Source: an uncultured Mycoplasmatota bacterium (GTDB taxonomy: Bacteria > Bacillota_I > Bacilli_A > RF39 > UBA660). From it: 64,000 nt of DNA. The position numbers and the translations under genes were made by a program. The notes beneath the pieces were generated by a model. The model saw only the letters and a list, made by a program, of their open reading frames with translations. It had not been told where the DNA came from and searched no databases. Below, in pieces: positions 1 through 8,757 of the stretch. Where the stretch lies: positions 1-64,000 of the forward strand of contig URPE01000003.1 of assembly GCA_900549625.1 (NCBI GenBank). Reading direction: 5' to 3'. Within the stretch, counting starts at the first letter, position 1. Each line of letters begins with the position of its first letter.

Positions 1-15
1 GAATTTATACTTCAT
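1..15 (-). CDS. 5' end of a minus-strand gene cut by the window edge
   Basis: An ATG on the minus strand at 13-15 is followed by four codons (M K Y K F) before the window ends. An AGGAG-type ribosome binding site lies at a normal distance upstream (about 24-30). It follows the GATase-VanY gene in the same direction, so it may belong to the polA operon. Nothing can be said about its product. Confidence 0.4.
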
Positions 16-137
16 GATTTATCTCTCCTATTCTTCTTTAATTTTACAAAATTTAATTCTTTATTTCAAGGCCTTTTATATCACAATTCAATAAAAGAGT
101 TTTATCCAATAAAAAAGAAACATTTAGCTTTCATAAA

Positions 138-1433
138 CTAGATGTTCTTAATTTTATTTCTTTTTAAGTAATATTCTTCTAAGGTACTAGAATTTGTCAT
201 TATTTCTTTGCAAACATTTATATCACCTAAGTATCTGAGATGCCAAGGTTCGTAATGATACCCAGTTATCTCTTCTTTGCCTTCTGGATAACGTAAGATA
301 AAGCCATAACAAGCGCATATCTCATGTAGCACCTTATAGCATTCAGTAAATTCATCTGCAAATTCGTTGTACCAGTGTCCATCTTTTTCAAGACAGATAT
401 CAATGGCAAGACCTGTTTCATGTTCAGAATAACCAGGTTTAGCCACAAAAACTAAAGTATGTTCTATACCATATTTTTCTTTATTTTCATTAAATATTTT
501 CTCTTGTAGTGCATGAGGTCTATAAGCACTTTCAACATCAATATTAAATCCTCTTTTGTGCATTTCTTCTTTTAAAGAAAGCCAAGCATCATAAGCCATA
601 AGGGCGATATCACCATCATTTATACATTCAGGATATTTAGAATTATAACGAACAATTTTAGGCTCGTAAGATGCAGGAATTGCATTTTCTTTATTTACAA
701 GGATCATACTTTTATTATAGCAAGCATGAATAAGCCATTCAAAAACCAGACTATCACTCTCTATTTCTGGGTGAAATTGAAGTCCTATTATTAAAGCTCC
801 GTCCTTAGTGTATTCAACACATTCATTAACATTATCAACGGCCTTGGCAGTTACTTTTAAGGTATCACAAATATTAGGAACAACATAAGAATGAAGACTT
901 ACAACTTGCATTTTTTCTTTGCCATATATGCTATATAATAAGCTATCTTTTAAAACGTTTATTTCGTGACGAGCAGATGCAATCGTACTACTTTCTTTAG
1001 TAACATTAAAATTGTGATTAGATGGATCATTAAGAACTCTTACATAATAATCCGTATCCTTTAAAAGTTTTATCAAATCTTCTTGTTTCAAATCCGGATT
1101 ACTTTTATTGGCATCTACTAAATTGAAGTACGTGGCAATTGCTTGCATACCAAGACAGACTCCTAAAAGAGGCTTTTTATTTTTAATTGCGTCTTCAATA
1201 ACAGGAAAGAAATCAGGCCATATTTTAGTTCCACCTGGCCAAACGTAACCATCGCAAATACTTAAGCAGTCGGTAATATTTTGACTTAATAAGCCAATAG
1301 CAATACCACCACTTTTAGTTATTTTTTCTTCATACATCCTAACGAAAGATGCCCGATCAGCATACGGATCATTAGCCTCATTAGTTAAATTATAAGTTGG
1401 AATTATTCCAATTACTGGTTTATTTTTAATCAT
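138..1433 (-). CDS. Class I glutamine amidotransferase (C26, PuuD-like) fused to VanY-type D,D-carboxypeptidase
   Basis: This 431-residue protein has two enzyme domains. Residues about 1-245 are a class I glutamine-amidotransferase-like hydrolase of the gamma-glutamyl-GABA hydrolase family: nucleophile Cys in LLGVCLGMQ, and the catalytic His-Glu in GLQFHPEIES. Residues about 250-425 are an M15B zinc D-Ala-D-Ala carboxypeptidase: SAYRPHALQ, SEHETGLAIDI and YHYEPWHLRYLG carry the usual metal and catalytic residues. Both sets look intact. No signal peptide is visible, which is odd for a peptidoglycan carboxypeptidase and suggests a cytoplasmic role, for example on imported gamma-glutamyl or muropeptide fragments (inference). 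It starts 14 bp after the end of polA and is probably cotranscribed with it. Confidence 0.85.
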   Translation of the reverse strand: MIKNKPVIGIIPTYNLTNEANDPYADRASFVRMYEEKITKSGGIAIGLLSQNITDCLSICDGYVWPGGTKIWPDFFPVIEDAIKNKKPLLGVCLGMQAIATYFNLVDANKSNPDLKQEDLIKLLKDTDYYVRVLNDPSNHNFNVTKESSTIASARHEINVLKDSLLYSIYGKEKMQVVSLHSYVVPNICDTLKVTAKAVDNVNECVEYTKDGALIIGLQFHPEIESDSLVFEWLIHACYNKSMILVNKENAIPASYEPKIVRYNSKYPECINDGDIALMAYDAWLSLKEEMHKRGFNIDVESAYRPHALQEKIFNENKEKYGIEHTLVFVAKPGYSEHETGLAIDICLEKDGHWYNEFADEFTECYKVLHEICACYGFILRYPEGKEEITGYHYEPWHLRYLGDINVCKEIMTNSSTLEEYYLKRNKIKNI

Positions 1434-1447
1434 AATATTTTCTCCTT

Positions 1448-4018
1448 TTATTTTATATCATACCAATTCTTACCATAATCTGCACTCACCTTTAATGGTA
1501 CAGAAAGACTAATAGTGCTAGTCATTACTCTTTTTACAATTTCTTCAACTATTTTCTTTTCACTTTCAATAACATCAAATATTAACTCATCATGAACTTG
1601 TAAGATCATTTTACTTTGAATATTTTTATCTTTAAATTCTTTATCTATTTCAACCATAGCTTTTTTAATAATATCCGCACTAGTGCCCTGAATTGGGGTA
1701 TTAAGAGCAATTCTCTCCCCCATCTGCCTTACCATATATTCAGTGCTATCAAGTTCCGGAATTGTTCTTCTTCTATTAAATAACGTTCTTACAGAGCCTT
1801 CTTCCTTTGCTTCCACAACTATTTCATCCATATATTTTTTAACCCCTGGATAAAGCTCATAGTATTTACTAATAAATTCTTTAGCTTCCTTAGGACTTAT
1901 TTCTAAGTTTTCCCCTAAACCATAACCACTAATACCATAAACAATACCAAATATAACAGCTTTAGCAGTACTACGCATTTTCTTACTAACCATATCTTCA
2001 CTTACACCATAAATATCACTTGCTACTTTTGTATGAATATCAGCATCATTTATAAATGCTTCTTGAAGTTCTTTAGATCCAGATATATGTGCTAAAATAC
2101 GAAGTTCTATTTGACTATAATCAGCACTTAAAAATAAGTCATTACTAGGAAGAAAAGCTTGTCTTATTTTTTTACCTTCATCATCCCGAACCGGTATATT
2201 TTGTAAGTTTGGTTCCGTAGAAGATAAACGCCCTGTTCGAGCAAAATTTTGCTTAAAAATGGTATGAATCTTACCATCACTTAAAATATATGCCTCAAGT
2301 CCTTCAATATATGTACTATAAATTTTACTAATATTACGATATTCCAAAATCTTATCAATTATCGGATGTTTCTCTCTTAATTTATGTAAAACTTTAACAT
2401 CAGTTTTATAGCCTTTTTGTGTTTTCTTCCCCCCAGGTAAACCAAGGTCAATAAATAAAACCTCTCCTAACTGTTTAGGACTAGCTATATTAAATGTCTT
2501 ACCAGCAAGTTCATATATTTCCCGAGTAATATTTTCTAACCGTTCTTTATATGTAACACCCATATTTTCTAAAACACTCAAATCAACTTTAACACCTGTC
2601 ATTTCCATTTTAGCAAGAACCCTCGCAAGAGGCATCTCAATACTCATAAATAATTCATACATATCATCTCTTTTAAGTGTTAAAATAGCTTCATCACGGC
2701 TAGCAAAAATAAAACTTGATTTTAATGTAATATCTTTTTCTAAAGAACTAAAATCTTTTTTCTTATATAAAGTATCCAAAAATGTTACTTCATAACCTTT
2801 ATTAGTCATATAATAAGCTATATCATCTTTACTAGTATCTTCAAGAAGAGCATAAAGAATCATTAAATCAGTATTAATAATAGGACAAGTAATACCCATT
2901 TTTTCTAAAGCCACAATATTCTTTTTTAAATCATATGTATAAAGAACTTTACCATCTAAATAATCTAGTGCATCTTTAATTAACTCATTTCTAACAAAAT
3001 AATTTTTATTTTTAGTAGAAATACTCATTCCCAAAATATTTCCCGTATGATAATTATAATCATCAAGTTCTAAATAAAAAGCATATTCATCTGCATCTTC
3101 TATCTCACTTATAGAAGATATAGCAAAGTATTCATGAGGAACCATTTCACTAGTTTTTTTTACCCCTTTTAATAAGGAATAAAACTCTAAATCATCATAC
3201 AAACTTCTAAGTTCTTCTTCATTAGGAGGAGTTATTTTAAGATCTTCTAGACTATTTATTGCTAGTGGAACTTCTTTATAAATCGTAGCAATTTCTTTAC
3301 TCATAAAAGCGTTATCTTTATCAGTTAGTAATTTTTCTTTGGTTTTACCTTTTATCTTATTAATATTTTCATAAATGCTTTCTAGGCTACCATAAGTTTG
3401 TAAAAGATTAAGTGCTGTCTTCTCACCTATTCCTTTAACCCCCGGAATGTTATCAGAAGCATCTCCTGCAAGGGCTTTTAAATCAATGATTTTAATGGGA
3501 TCTATGCCATAATCTAGTGTAAATGTTTCTTTGCTATATCGAATATAGTCTTTTTGCTTTAAAAGTTTCATTTCTACTTCAGGACTAATAAGCTGTAATA
3601 AATCCCGGTCTGAAGATACAATTGTTCCCACAAAAGTTTTATCTTCTTCAACCATTTTGGCAAGTGTACCAATTATATCATCAGCTTCATAAGGACATAG
3701 TTCAAAATAAGGTATACCCATTGCATGTAAAAGGCGTCTAGCATAAGGCTCTTGCATATGAAGTTCATCTGGTGTTTTTTTCCTTCCTTCTTTATAAAAG
3801 GCATATTTTTCTTTTCGAAAATTTTTACCAATATCAAAAGCAACCGCCATATAAGTAGGATTTTCATCAGCAATTATCTTATTAATCATATTTACAAAAC
3901 CATATAAGGCATTAGTAGGCATTCCCTTAGAGTTCTTTAAAAGATTACCAGAATAAGCAGTAGCATAATAACTACGAAATATTAAATTATTACCATCTAT
4001 TAAAATTATTTTTTTCAT
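1448..4018 (-). CDS. polA: DNA polymerase I
   Basis: Family A DNA polymerase that fills gaps and removes RNA primers during replication and repair. The 856 residues match a typical Gram-positive PolA. The N-terminal 5'-3' exonuclease (about 1-290) shows YEADDIIGTLA and helix-hairpin-helix residues around DNIPGVKGIGEKTA. The middle domain has FYLELDD where an active proofreading enzyme would carry a DxE pair, so it is probably inactive. The polymerase domain has motif A (SADYSQIELRILAHIS), motif B (KAVIFGIVYG) and motif C (LQVHDELIFDV), ending with the conserved SADYGKNWYDIK. The ATG is at 4018. The GATase-VanY fusion follows directly in the same direction. Confidence 0.97.
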   Translation of the reverse strand: MKKIILIDGNNLIFRSYYATAYSGNLLKNSKGMPTNALYGFVNMINKIIADENPTYMAVAFDIGKNFRKEKYAFYKEGRKKTPDELHMQEPYARRLLHAMGIPYFELCPYEADDIIGTLAKMVEEDKTFVGTIVSSDRDLLQLISPEVEMKLLKQKDYIRYSKETFTLDYGIDPIKIIDLKALAGDASDNIPGVKGIGEKTALNLLQTYGSLESIYENINKIKGKTKEKLLTDKDNAFMSKEIATIYKEVPLAINSLEDLKITPPNEEELRSLYDDLEFYSLLKGVKKTSEMVPHEYFAISSISEIEDADEYAFYLELDDYNYHTGNILGMSISTKNKNYFVRNELIKDALDYLDGKVLYTYDLKKNIVALEKMGITCPIINTDLMILYALLEDTSKDDIAYYMTNKGYEVTFLDTLYKKKDFSSLEKDITLKSSFIFASRDEAILTLKRDDMYELFMSIEMPLARVLAKMEMTGVKVDLSVLENMGVTYKERLENITREIYELAGKTFNIASPKQLGEVLFIDLGLPGGKKTQKGYKTDVKVLHKLREKHPIIDKILEYRNISKIYSTYIEGLEAYILSDGKIHTIFKQNFARTGRLSSTEPNLQNIPVRDDEGKKIRQAFLPSNDLFLSADYSQIELRILAHISGSKELQEAFINDADIHTKVASDIYGVSEDMVSKKMRSTAKAVIFGIVYGISGYGLGENLEISPKEAKEFISKYYELYPGVKKYMDEIVVEAKEEGSVRTLFNRRRTIPELDSTEYMVRQMGERIALNTPIQGTSADIIKKAMVEIDKEFKDKNIQSKMILQVHDELIFDVIESEKKIVEEIVKRVMTSTISLSVPLKVSADYGKNWYDIK

Positions 4019-4084
4019 ACTATCCTTCTTTCATATTATAGTGCACTTAAATTATAACCGAAAAATGATATGTACGCAAATTAA

Positions 4085-4104
4085 AAATACTCATAAAGAG
4101 TATC
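4085..4104 (-). terminator. Intrinsic terminator after the anchored hypothetical gene
   Basis: On the minus strand the stem ATACTC / GAGTAT with a short loop is followed by a run of T. It lies just after the stop codon at 4104 and separates this gene from polA. Confidence 0.6.
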
Positions 4105-4787
4105 TATTTAGTAACACTAGTTAAAACAAAAGTTTCCCCATTAAAAGTAAAATGATAATTATAAGTACTTGCTTCATCTAAATAATCATCTATATTAATA
4201 TTTTCTCTATTATCAATAATATTAGTACAATCAATATCACTATAAACATTATTGTTTGCATTATTTACCACGACCATTTTTATAGTTAAAATATATTCAG
4301 TCGTACTTTTTTTAGCACTAACAAGTTTACTTAATATTTTATCCGTCTTACTATAATCATCCATTTCCTTAATAACATATTCATCTTTATCAGAATCAAA
4401 ACTATATTTTTGACCATTTAATAAAATATCTTCATAATGAACTTTTACATCCCCAAATATTTTTCTAATATATAAATTTATTTCACTACTAGATATAGGC
4501 ATTTTTACGTTATCCCTTAAAGCCTTAGCAAGACCAGACCCAATCATATAAGAATTAGTAATAACATTATTTTTTAACAAGTCATAATTAAAAGAAAGTT
4601 CATCACTAGCCATAGTATTCTGATATAATTCTAAAACAGCTTCATCATTTATAGAAATATCACTATAAAAAGAGGCCTTATCCTCTTTTGGATTACTCTT
4701 AAAATCTTTACTAAAAAATAAACTCCCACCCAAACAAAGACATAAAACTAAAACCCCCATAACTATATAAATATTTTTTTCTTTCAT
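4104..4787 (-). CDS. Membrane-anchored hypothetical protein
   Basis: Not recognised. The 227 residues begin with one hydrophobic segment (about 6-26) after a short basic start, which looks like a signal anchor with the rest outside the cell. There is no convincing lipobox. The exported part is acidic and polar, with no repeats or recognisable catalytic motif. It sits between polA and the sporulation sigma factor gene, all in the same direction, and ends in its own hairpin terminator. A sporulation link is possible only by position. Confidence 0.7.
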   Translation of the reverse strand: MKEKNIYIVMGVLVLCLCLGGSLFFSKDFKSNPKEDKASFYSDISINDEAVLELYQNTMASDELSFNYDLLKNNVITNSYMIGSGLAKALRDNVKMPISSSEINLYIRKIFGDVKVHYEDILLNGQKYSFDSDKDEYVIKEMDDYSKTDKILSKLVSAKKSTTEYILTIKMVVVNNANNNVYSDIDCTNIIDNRENINIDDYLDEASTYNYHFTFNGETFVLTSVTK

Positions 4788-4846
4788 ACAATCACCACAT
4801 AATAAGTATACAAAAAAATTTGAATTTAGAAAACCCTTTTAAGTAA

Positions 4847-5626
4847 TTATTTCATTAATTTACGCATATTTTTTAAAGCACTTTTTTCAATCCTCGATAC
4901 TTGAGCCTGACTTATATTTAAAGTCTTTGCTAATTCCATTTGGGTCTTACCAACAAAAAAACGTTCCATTAATATATTTTTTTCTCTTTCTTTCAATTTA
5001 TAAAGGGCTTTCTTTAAAAGTAATAATTCATCTTTATTATTATTTAAATTAGTATCGTCACTAAGCTTATCAGCAAGATATATAGCTTCCCCTCCATCAT
5101 TATATATTGGTTCAAAAATACTTACTGGTTCTTTTAATGACATTAAAGCTTGTCTAATTTGATAAGATGAAGCATTAAAATGCTTTTCTAAATCATTAAT
5201 AGAAGGCTCTATACCATATTTACTCATATATTCTTCTTTAAAATTTAGTATTTGATAGGCAAATTCTTTAGTACCCCTGCTAACCCGAATAGAACTTGTA
5301 TTTTCTCTAGTAAATTTTTTAATTTCCCCAATAATAAGTGGTGTAGCATAAGTACTAAGTTTCAAATTATATGATAAATCAAAGTTATCAATAGCTTTAA
5401 TAAGACCAATTACTCCTACTTGAAACAAATCATCCAAATTATAATTTTGGTTTTTAAACTTTTGAATAATACTTAAAACTAATTTCAAATTACCTTCAAT
5501 TAACATTTCTTTAGCCTCTTTACTACCTTGTTGCATAAGTTTAAATAAACGGGTTTGCTCTTCCATTTTTAAAACTTTCAAATTACTAGTATTAACTCCC
5601 GTTATTGTAACTTTGTATTTTGCCAT
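4847..5626 (-). CDS. sigG: RNA polymerase sigma factor SigG, sporulation forespore-specific
   Basis: Sigma-70 family protein of 259 residues with region 2 (NLKLVLSIIQKF, DLFQVGVIGLIKAIDNFD, LSTYATPLIIGEIKKF), region 3 and region 4 (helix-turn-helix ending MELAKTLNISQAQVSRIEK). The N-terminal KVTITGVNTSNLKVL matches the SigG signature (KVEICGVNTSKLPVL) rather than SigF. It would direct late forespore gene expression. The ATG at 5626 has a GGGTGAT ribosome binding site. A GTATA / CATAAATA pair at 5667-5671 and 5641-5648 resembles a SigF/SigG promoter, but it lies so close to the start codon that I do not rely on it. Confidence 0.93.
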   Translation of the reverse strand: MAKYKVTITGVNTSNLKVLKMEEQTRLFKLMQQGSKEAKEMLIEGNLKLVLSIIQKFKNQNYNLDDLFQVGVIGLIKAIDNFDLSYNLKLSTYATPLIIGEIKKFTRENTSSIRVSRGTKEFAYQILNFKEEYMSKYGIEPSINDLEKHFNASSYQIRQALMSLKEPVSIFEPIYNDGGEAIYLADKLSDDTNLNNNKDELLLLKKALYKLKEREKNILMERFFVGKTQMELAKTLNISQAQVSRIEKSALKNMRKLMK

Positions 5627-5712
5627 TTAATCACCCATATTATTTATGAGATAAATAGCCTTATTCTATACAAGAAAGAATATAGTATCGTAGTAAGTCT
5701 TAAAATTTATAA

Positions 5713-6711
5713 TTATTTTTTCTTAGAAGAATGAGTAGGTAATTCTATATTCATCCCCCAACTTAATACTTCCTCTTCATCATAATCAAATTCTTCACCC
5801 TTATTTAATACAATATCTAAAATATCTAACTCATTAAATAATTTATCTAATTTAAAGACTTTATCCATAGTAAGAGAACAAGCATAAAACGGTTTTAAAT
5901 AAAGACTTAAAGCCTCTTTTCCCCCATCAGTAAAACCATTACTTAATAGCTCTTTAGCAAGCCTAGTCTCTTCCTCACTTTCTTTTACAAAGAAGCCAAT
6001 ATCTGGCGTACTATTAATATAATTACTTATAAGATTGTTTCTTAAAAGAAAAAATTGTCTATATGTGCAATCAATTAAAAACCTCTTGTTAATTATTTTC
6101 CCATCTTCATTAATAGGAATTAAAACTGTGCCATAAGCATGTCTTATAATAGATGCATCACCAACATTATTTATAGTTACTTGTAGTCCTAATTTTTGTA
6201 AAGGATAAAGAGTTAAGTATTGACTTAAACCACAAGCCCCTGATAAATCATCATTAGAATATACACTGCAACTAGACTTATCTTGTTTATAAGCCAATCC
6301 CAAGTTATCCCTTGCATTATTAACAACCCACTGAAGGAGAGTCAAAGCCTCATCATTACTAAGTCCTTTTTCTATGTCTAAATTAGCAAGAATAGACTCA
6401 TCAATACTAAATCTAGTAGGTTTATCATCTAATATAAATATATTAGGTATCCTTTGTAATTCATTATCTAGTACATACATTCTTTCTTTATTCTTTTTAG
6501 CATTAATATAATAAAGTAAATTATAGTATCTAGTAAGATTATGTTTAATACTCTCTTTTTCTAACTCACTACTTGTCTCATAAATACTACTATATTTAAC
6601 AATTTGTTTTTTTAATTCTTCTAAAAAAGAATCTTTTTCTAAAACATTTTTTTCATAATAACTTATATCTATATTTAGCTCTTTTAATAATTCATTAATA
6701 TAATTACCCAT
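5713..6711 (-). CDS. Hypothetical protein with papain/transglutaminase-like Cys-His-Asp pattern
   Basis: Not recognised as a named family. About 332 residues with an N-terminal helical half. The central region contains GACGLSQY, then RHAYGTVLIPI and RFLIDCTYRQFF. A Cys at a helix start, a His in a strand and an Asp in the next strand is the order of a papain/transglutaminase-fold triad (inference from pattern only). No signal peptide or membrane segment. The upstream ATG at 6723 overlaps the previous gene's stop. The ATG at 6711 has a good GGGTGAT ribosome binding site and is preferred. It lies between the Lon-like protease gene and sigG and is probably in one operon with the protease. Confidence 0.75.
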   Translation of the reverse strand: MGNYINELLKELNIDISYYEKNVLEKDSFLEELKKQIVKYSSIYETSSELEKESIKHNLTRYYNLLYYINAKKNKERMYVLDNELQRIPNIFILDDKPTRFSIDESILANLDIEKGLSNDEALTLLQWVVNNARDNLGLAYKQDKSSCSVYSNDDLSGACGLSQYLTLYPLQKLGLQVTINNVGDASIIRHAYGTVLIPINEDGKIINKRFLIDCTYRQFFLLRNNLISNYINSTPDIGFFVKESEEETRLAKELLSNGFTDGGKEALSLYLKPFYACSLTMDKVFKLDKLFNELDILDIVLNKGEEFDYDEEEVLSWGMNIELPTHSSKKK

Positions 6712-6723
6712 ATTATCACCCAT

Positions 6724-7728
6724 CTAACTTTTTTCTAAAGCTTCTATTGCATCTTTTAAAGTACTTACTGCAATAATATTAATATCAAGATTATGACTTT
6801 CTTTAACGCTTATTGCTTCTTCATAATTATCCGTTGGTACAAGAAAAATATCAGCATGTTTTCTAGCTGCGCCAATTAATTTATATTTAACTCCACCTAT
6901 TGCCCCGACAGTGCCATCATTATCAATCGTACCAGTACCAATAATCTTTTTACCCTTAGTAATATCTTTCTCTGTTAAATCATTATATATTTGTAAACTC
7001 ATCATTAAGCCTCCAGAAGGACCAGACTCACTTTGTTTCATTGTAACACTACAATCGGGTGTTTCTATAATATCATATGTTTCTGTAAGCATAACCCCTA
7101 CTTTAGCCCCATCCCCACTATCATAAAGAGTAGCCGCTGCATTTATTTCTTTACCACCCCTTAAAACCTTAAATACTACTTTATCACCAGCTTGATAATT
7201 ATTTAATAATTCTTTTAATTCTTTAGTATTTTTAATATTGTGTCCTTCAACACTTTTAACTATATCAAGCACTTTTAAATCAGTATTAGCCTGTTCATCA
7301 ATATAAGTTATATGTACTACTTCCTCATTTACTTTAACGCTTTTACCAGCTAAAGTATAAGACGCTATTATAGCACTAGAAATAGATTGCTCTGTTAAAA
7401 TCTTGTCAGCCTCTATTCTCTCTTTCATTGTTTCATTATCATACTTTATCTTTGCATCGCTAACAATATCCCAATCAGGTACTACATAAGAAAGTAACAA
7501 ATATGGAATACTCCCCTTTATCATAGAAACATAAGCCATACCAAAAGTACCTTTTGTTTCATAGCCATTTTTAACGCTTACTCTTTTTGATAATTCCACC
7601 ATCCCCCCTGGAGCATATACTTTATAAGGAAGTTCAATAGTAAACAAAAGAACTAAAGTAATAAGTAAAACTAAAAACTTAATATTTTCTTTAAAAAAAT
7701 TTATTATTTCATCACGTATCTTTACCAA
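6724..7728 (-). CDS. ylbL: PDZ and Lon-type (S16) membrane protease, YlbL/SepM family
   Basis: 334 residues with one N-terminal membrane anchor (about 17-33), a PDZ-like domain (about 140-205) and a C-terminal Lon proteolytic domain. The catalytic Ser is in ESGPSGGLMMSL and the catalytic Lys in GVKYKLIGAA. The length and order match YlbL of Bacillus and SepM of streptococci, extracytoplasmic site-specific proteases. The start is a TTG at 7728 behind GGTGATGATAAA. Head-to-head with ylbJ, as expected since ylbJ and ylbL are neighbours in many Bacilli. Confidence 0.9.
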   Translation of the reverse strand: MVKIRDEIINFFKENIKFLVLLITLVLLFTIELPYKVYAPGGMVELSKRVSVKNGYETKGTFGMAYVSMIKGSIPYLLLSYVVPDWDIVSDAKIKYDNETMKERIEADKILTEQSISSAIIASYTLAGKSVKVNEEVVHITYIDEQANTDLKVLDIVKSVEGHNIKNTKELKELLNNYQAGDKVVFKVLRGGKEINAAATLYDSGDGAKVGVMLTETYDIIETPDCSVTMKQSESGPSGGLMMSLQIYNDLTEKDITKGKKIIGTGTIDNDGTVGAIGGVKYKLIGAARKHADIFLVPTDNYEEAISVKESHNLDINIIAVSTLKDAIEALEKS

Positions 7729-7785
7729 TTTATCATCACCTTAATTAATTATAGCAAAAAGAAACTAATTATATGTGAAGATCTT

Positions 7786-8727
7786 GTGTATTTGACACAT
7801 TATATAATGTATAAACCTAAATATAAAACATATATTCTTAATATGAAAAACAAATTATTTTTAGGCTTATCTCTTATTTTCATGATCTTATTATTTATAA
7901 ATATGCCTATTATTAATGAAAGTGTTATAACGTCATGCATTTTATTTGTAACCCGTGTCTATCCAAGTTTACTACCTATGCTAATTATCTGTGATATTCT
8001 TTTATATTTTGATTTACCATTATTATTTGCTAAAAGTTTAGGTAAATTTTTTAAGATTATCTTTCACTCATCTTCCTATGGTCCCTTTATTTTTATTATT
8101 TCTTTATTTTCTGGCACTCCAACAAATGTCTATGTCTTAAAAAAGTTATACTTAGAAAAAAAGATATCTCTTAATGAAGCTAATAAATTTCTAAGTTTTA
8201 GTTACTTTGCGAATCCCTTATTTTTATATACTATGCTAACATTTATTTTTAAAGACAATAAAAAGATAATACTGCCTATATTTATTATGCCTTACATTGT
8301 TAATACTTTAATAGGCATATTTTCACGTAAAACTATAGATATAGCCCTTTTAGATAACAAGACAATTAAAGAAGAATTTGGTACTTACTTTATTAATAGT
8401 ATTAAAAATGCCATGAACACTTTATTAATGATTTTAGGTGTTATTACAATATTTTATATTATTGGCTCTTTAATTAACCCAAGTAAAAACATTATTTTAA
8501 CCGGACTTTTAGAACTTACAAGTGGCCTTTACGAATTAGGTACAAGAAACATTAATATAAGTCTTAAAGCCTTACTTGCTATTATATTTATTAATTTTGG
8601 TGGTTTATCCATACACTTACAAGTAAAAGGCATAATAAGTGATACTTTAATTTCTTATTTAAGTTTTTTAAAAGGCCGCGTTATAGCTACAATTATAAGT
8701 ATTATTCTTTTCTTTTTAATCCAATAA
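7786..8727 (+). CDS. ylbJ: YlbJ-like sporulation integral membrane protein
   Basis: About 300 residues, mostly hydrophobic, with roughly eight membrane segments. The signature SLLPMLIICDILL, FSGTPTNVYVLKKLY and LNEANKFLSFSYFANPLFL matches YlbJ (nucleoside-recognition/gate fold), a membrane protein needed for spore cortex formation. The first ATG is 7786, but the ATG at 7843 (protein beginning MKNKLFLGL) gives a more usual N-terminus. Neither has a strong ribosome binding site. Only chromosomal gene here on the plus strand, divergent from ylbL. Confidence 0.85.
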   Translation: MYLTHYIMYKPKYKTYILNMKNKLFLGLSLIFMILLFINMPIINESVITSCILFVTRVYPSLLPMLIICDILLYFDLPLLFAKSLGKFFKIIFHSSSYGPFIFIISLFSGTPTNVYVLKKLYLEKKISLNEANKFLSFSYFANPLFLYTMLTFIFKDNKKIILPIFIMPYIVNTLIGIFSRKTIDIALLDNKTIKEEFGTYFINSIKNAMNTLLMILGVITIFYIIGSLINPSKNIILTGLLELTSGLYELGTRNINISLKALLAIIFINFGGLSIHLQVKGIISDTLISYLSFLKGRVIATIISIILFFLIQ

Positions 8728-8751
8728 AAAAGGACTACATTAAATAGTCCT
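8726..8751 (-). terminator. Terminator between ylbJ and the valS fragment
   Basis: Stem AGGACTA / TAGTCCT (8731-8737, 8745-8751). On the minus strand it is followed by TTTTTTATT, so it ends valS transcription. It may also stop plus-strand transcription from ylbJ. Confidence 0.75.
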
Positions 8752-8757
8752 ATACTT

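Noticed and set aside
5641..5671. SigF/SigG-type promoter for sigG
   Set aside because: The motif match is fair, but the predicted start would leave almost no leader for the ribosome binding site.
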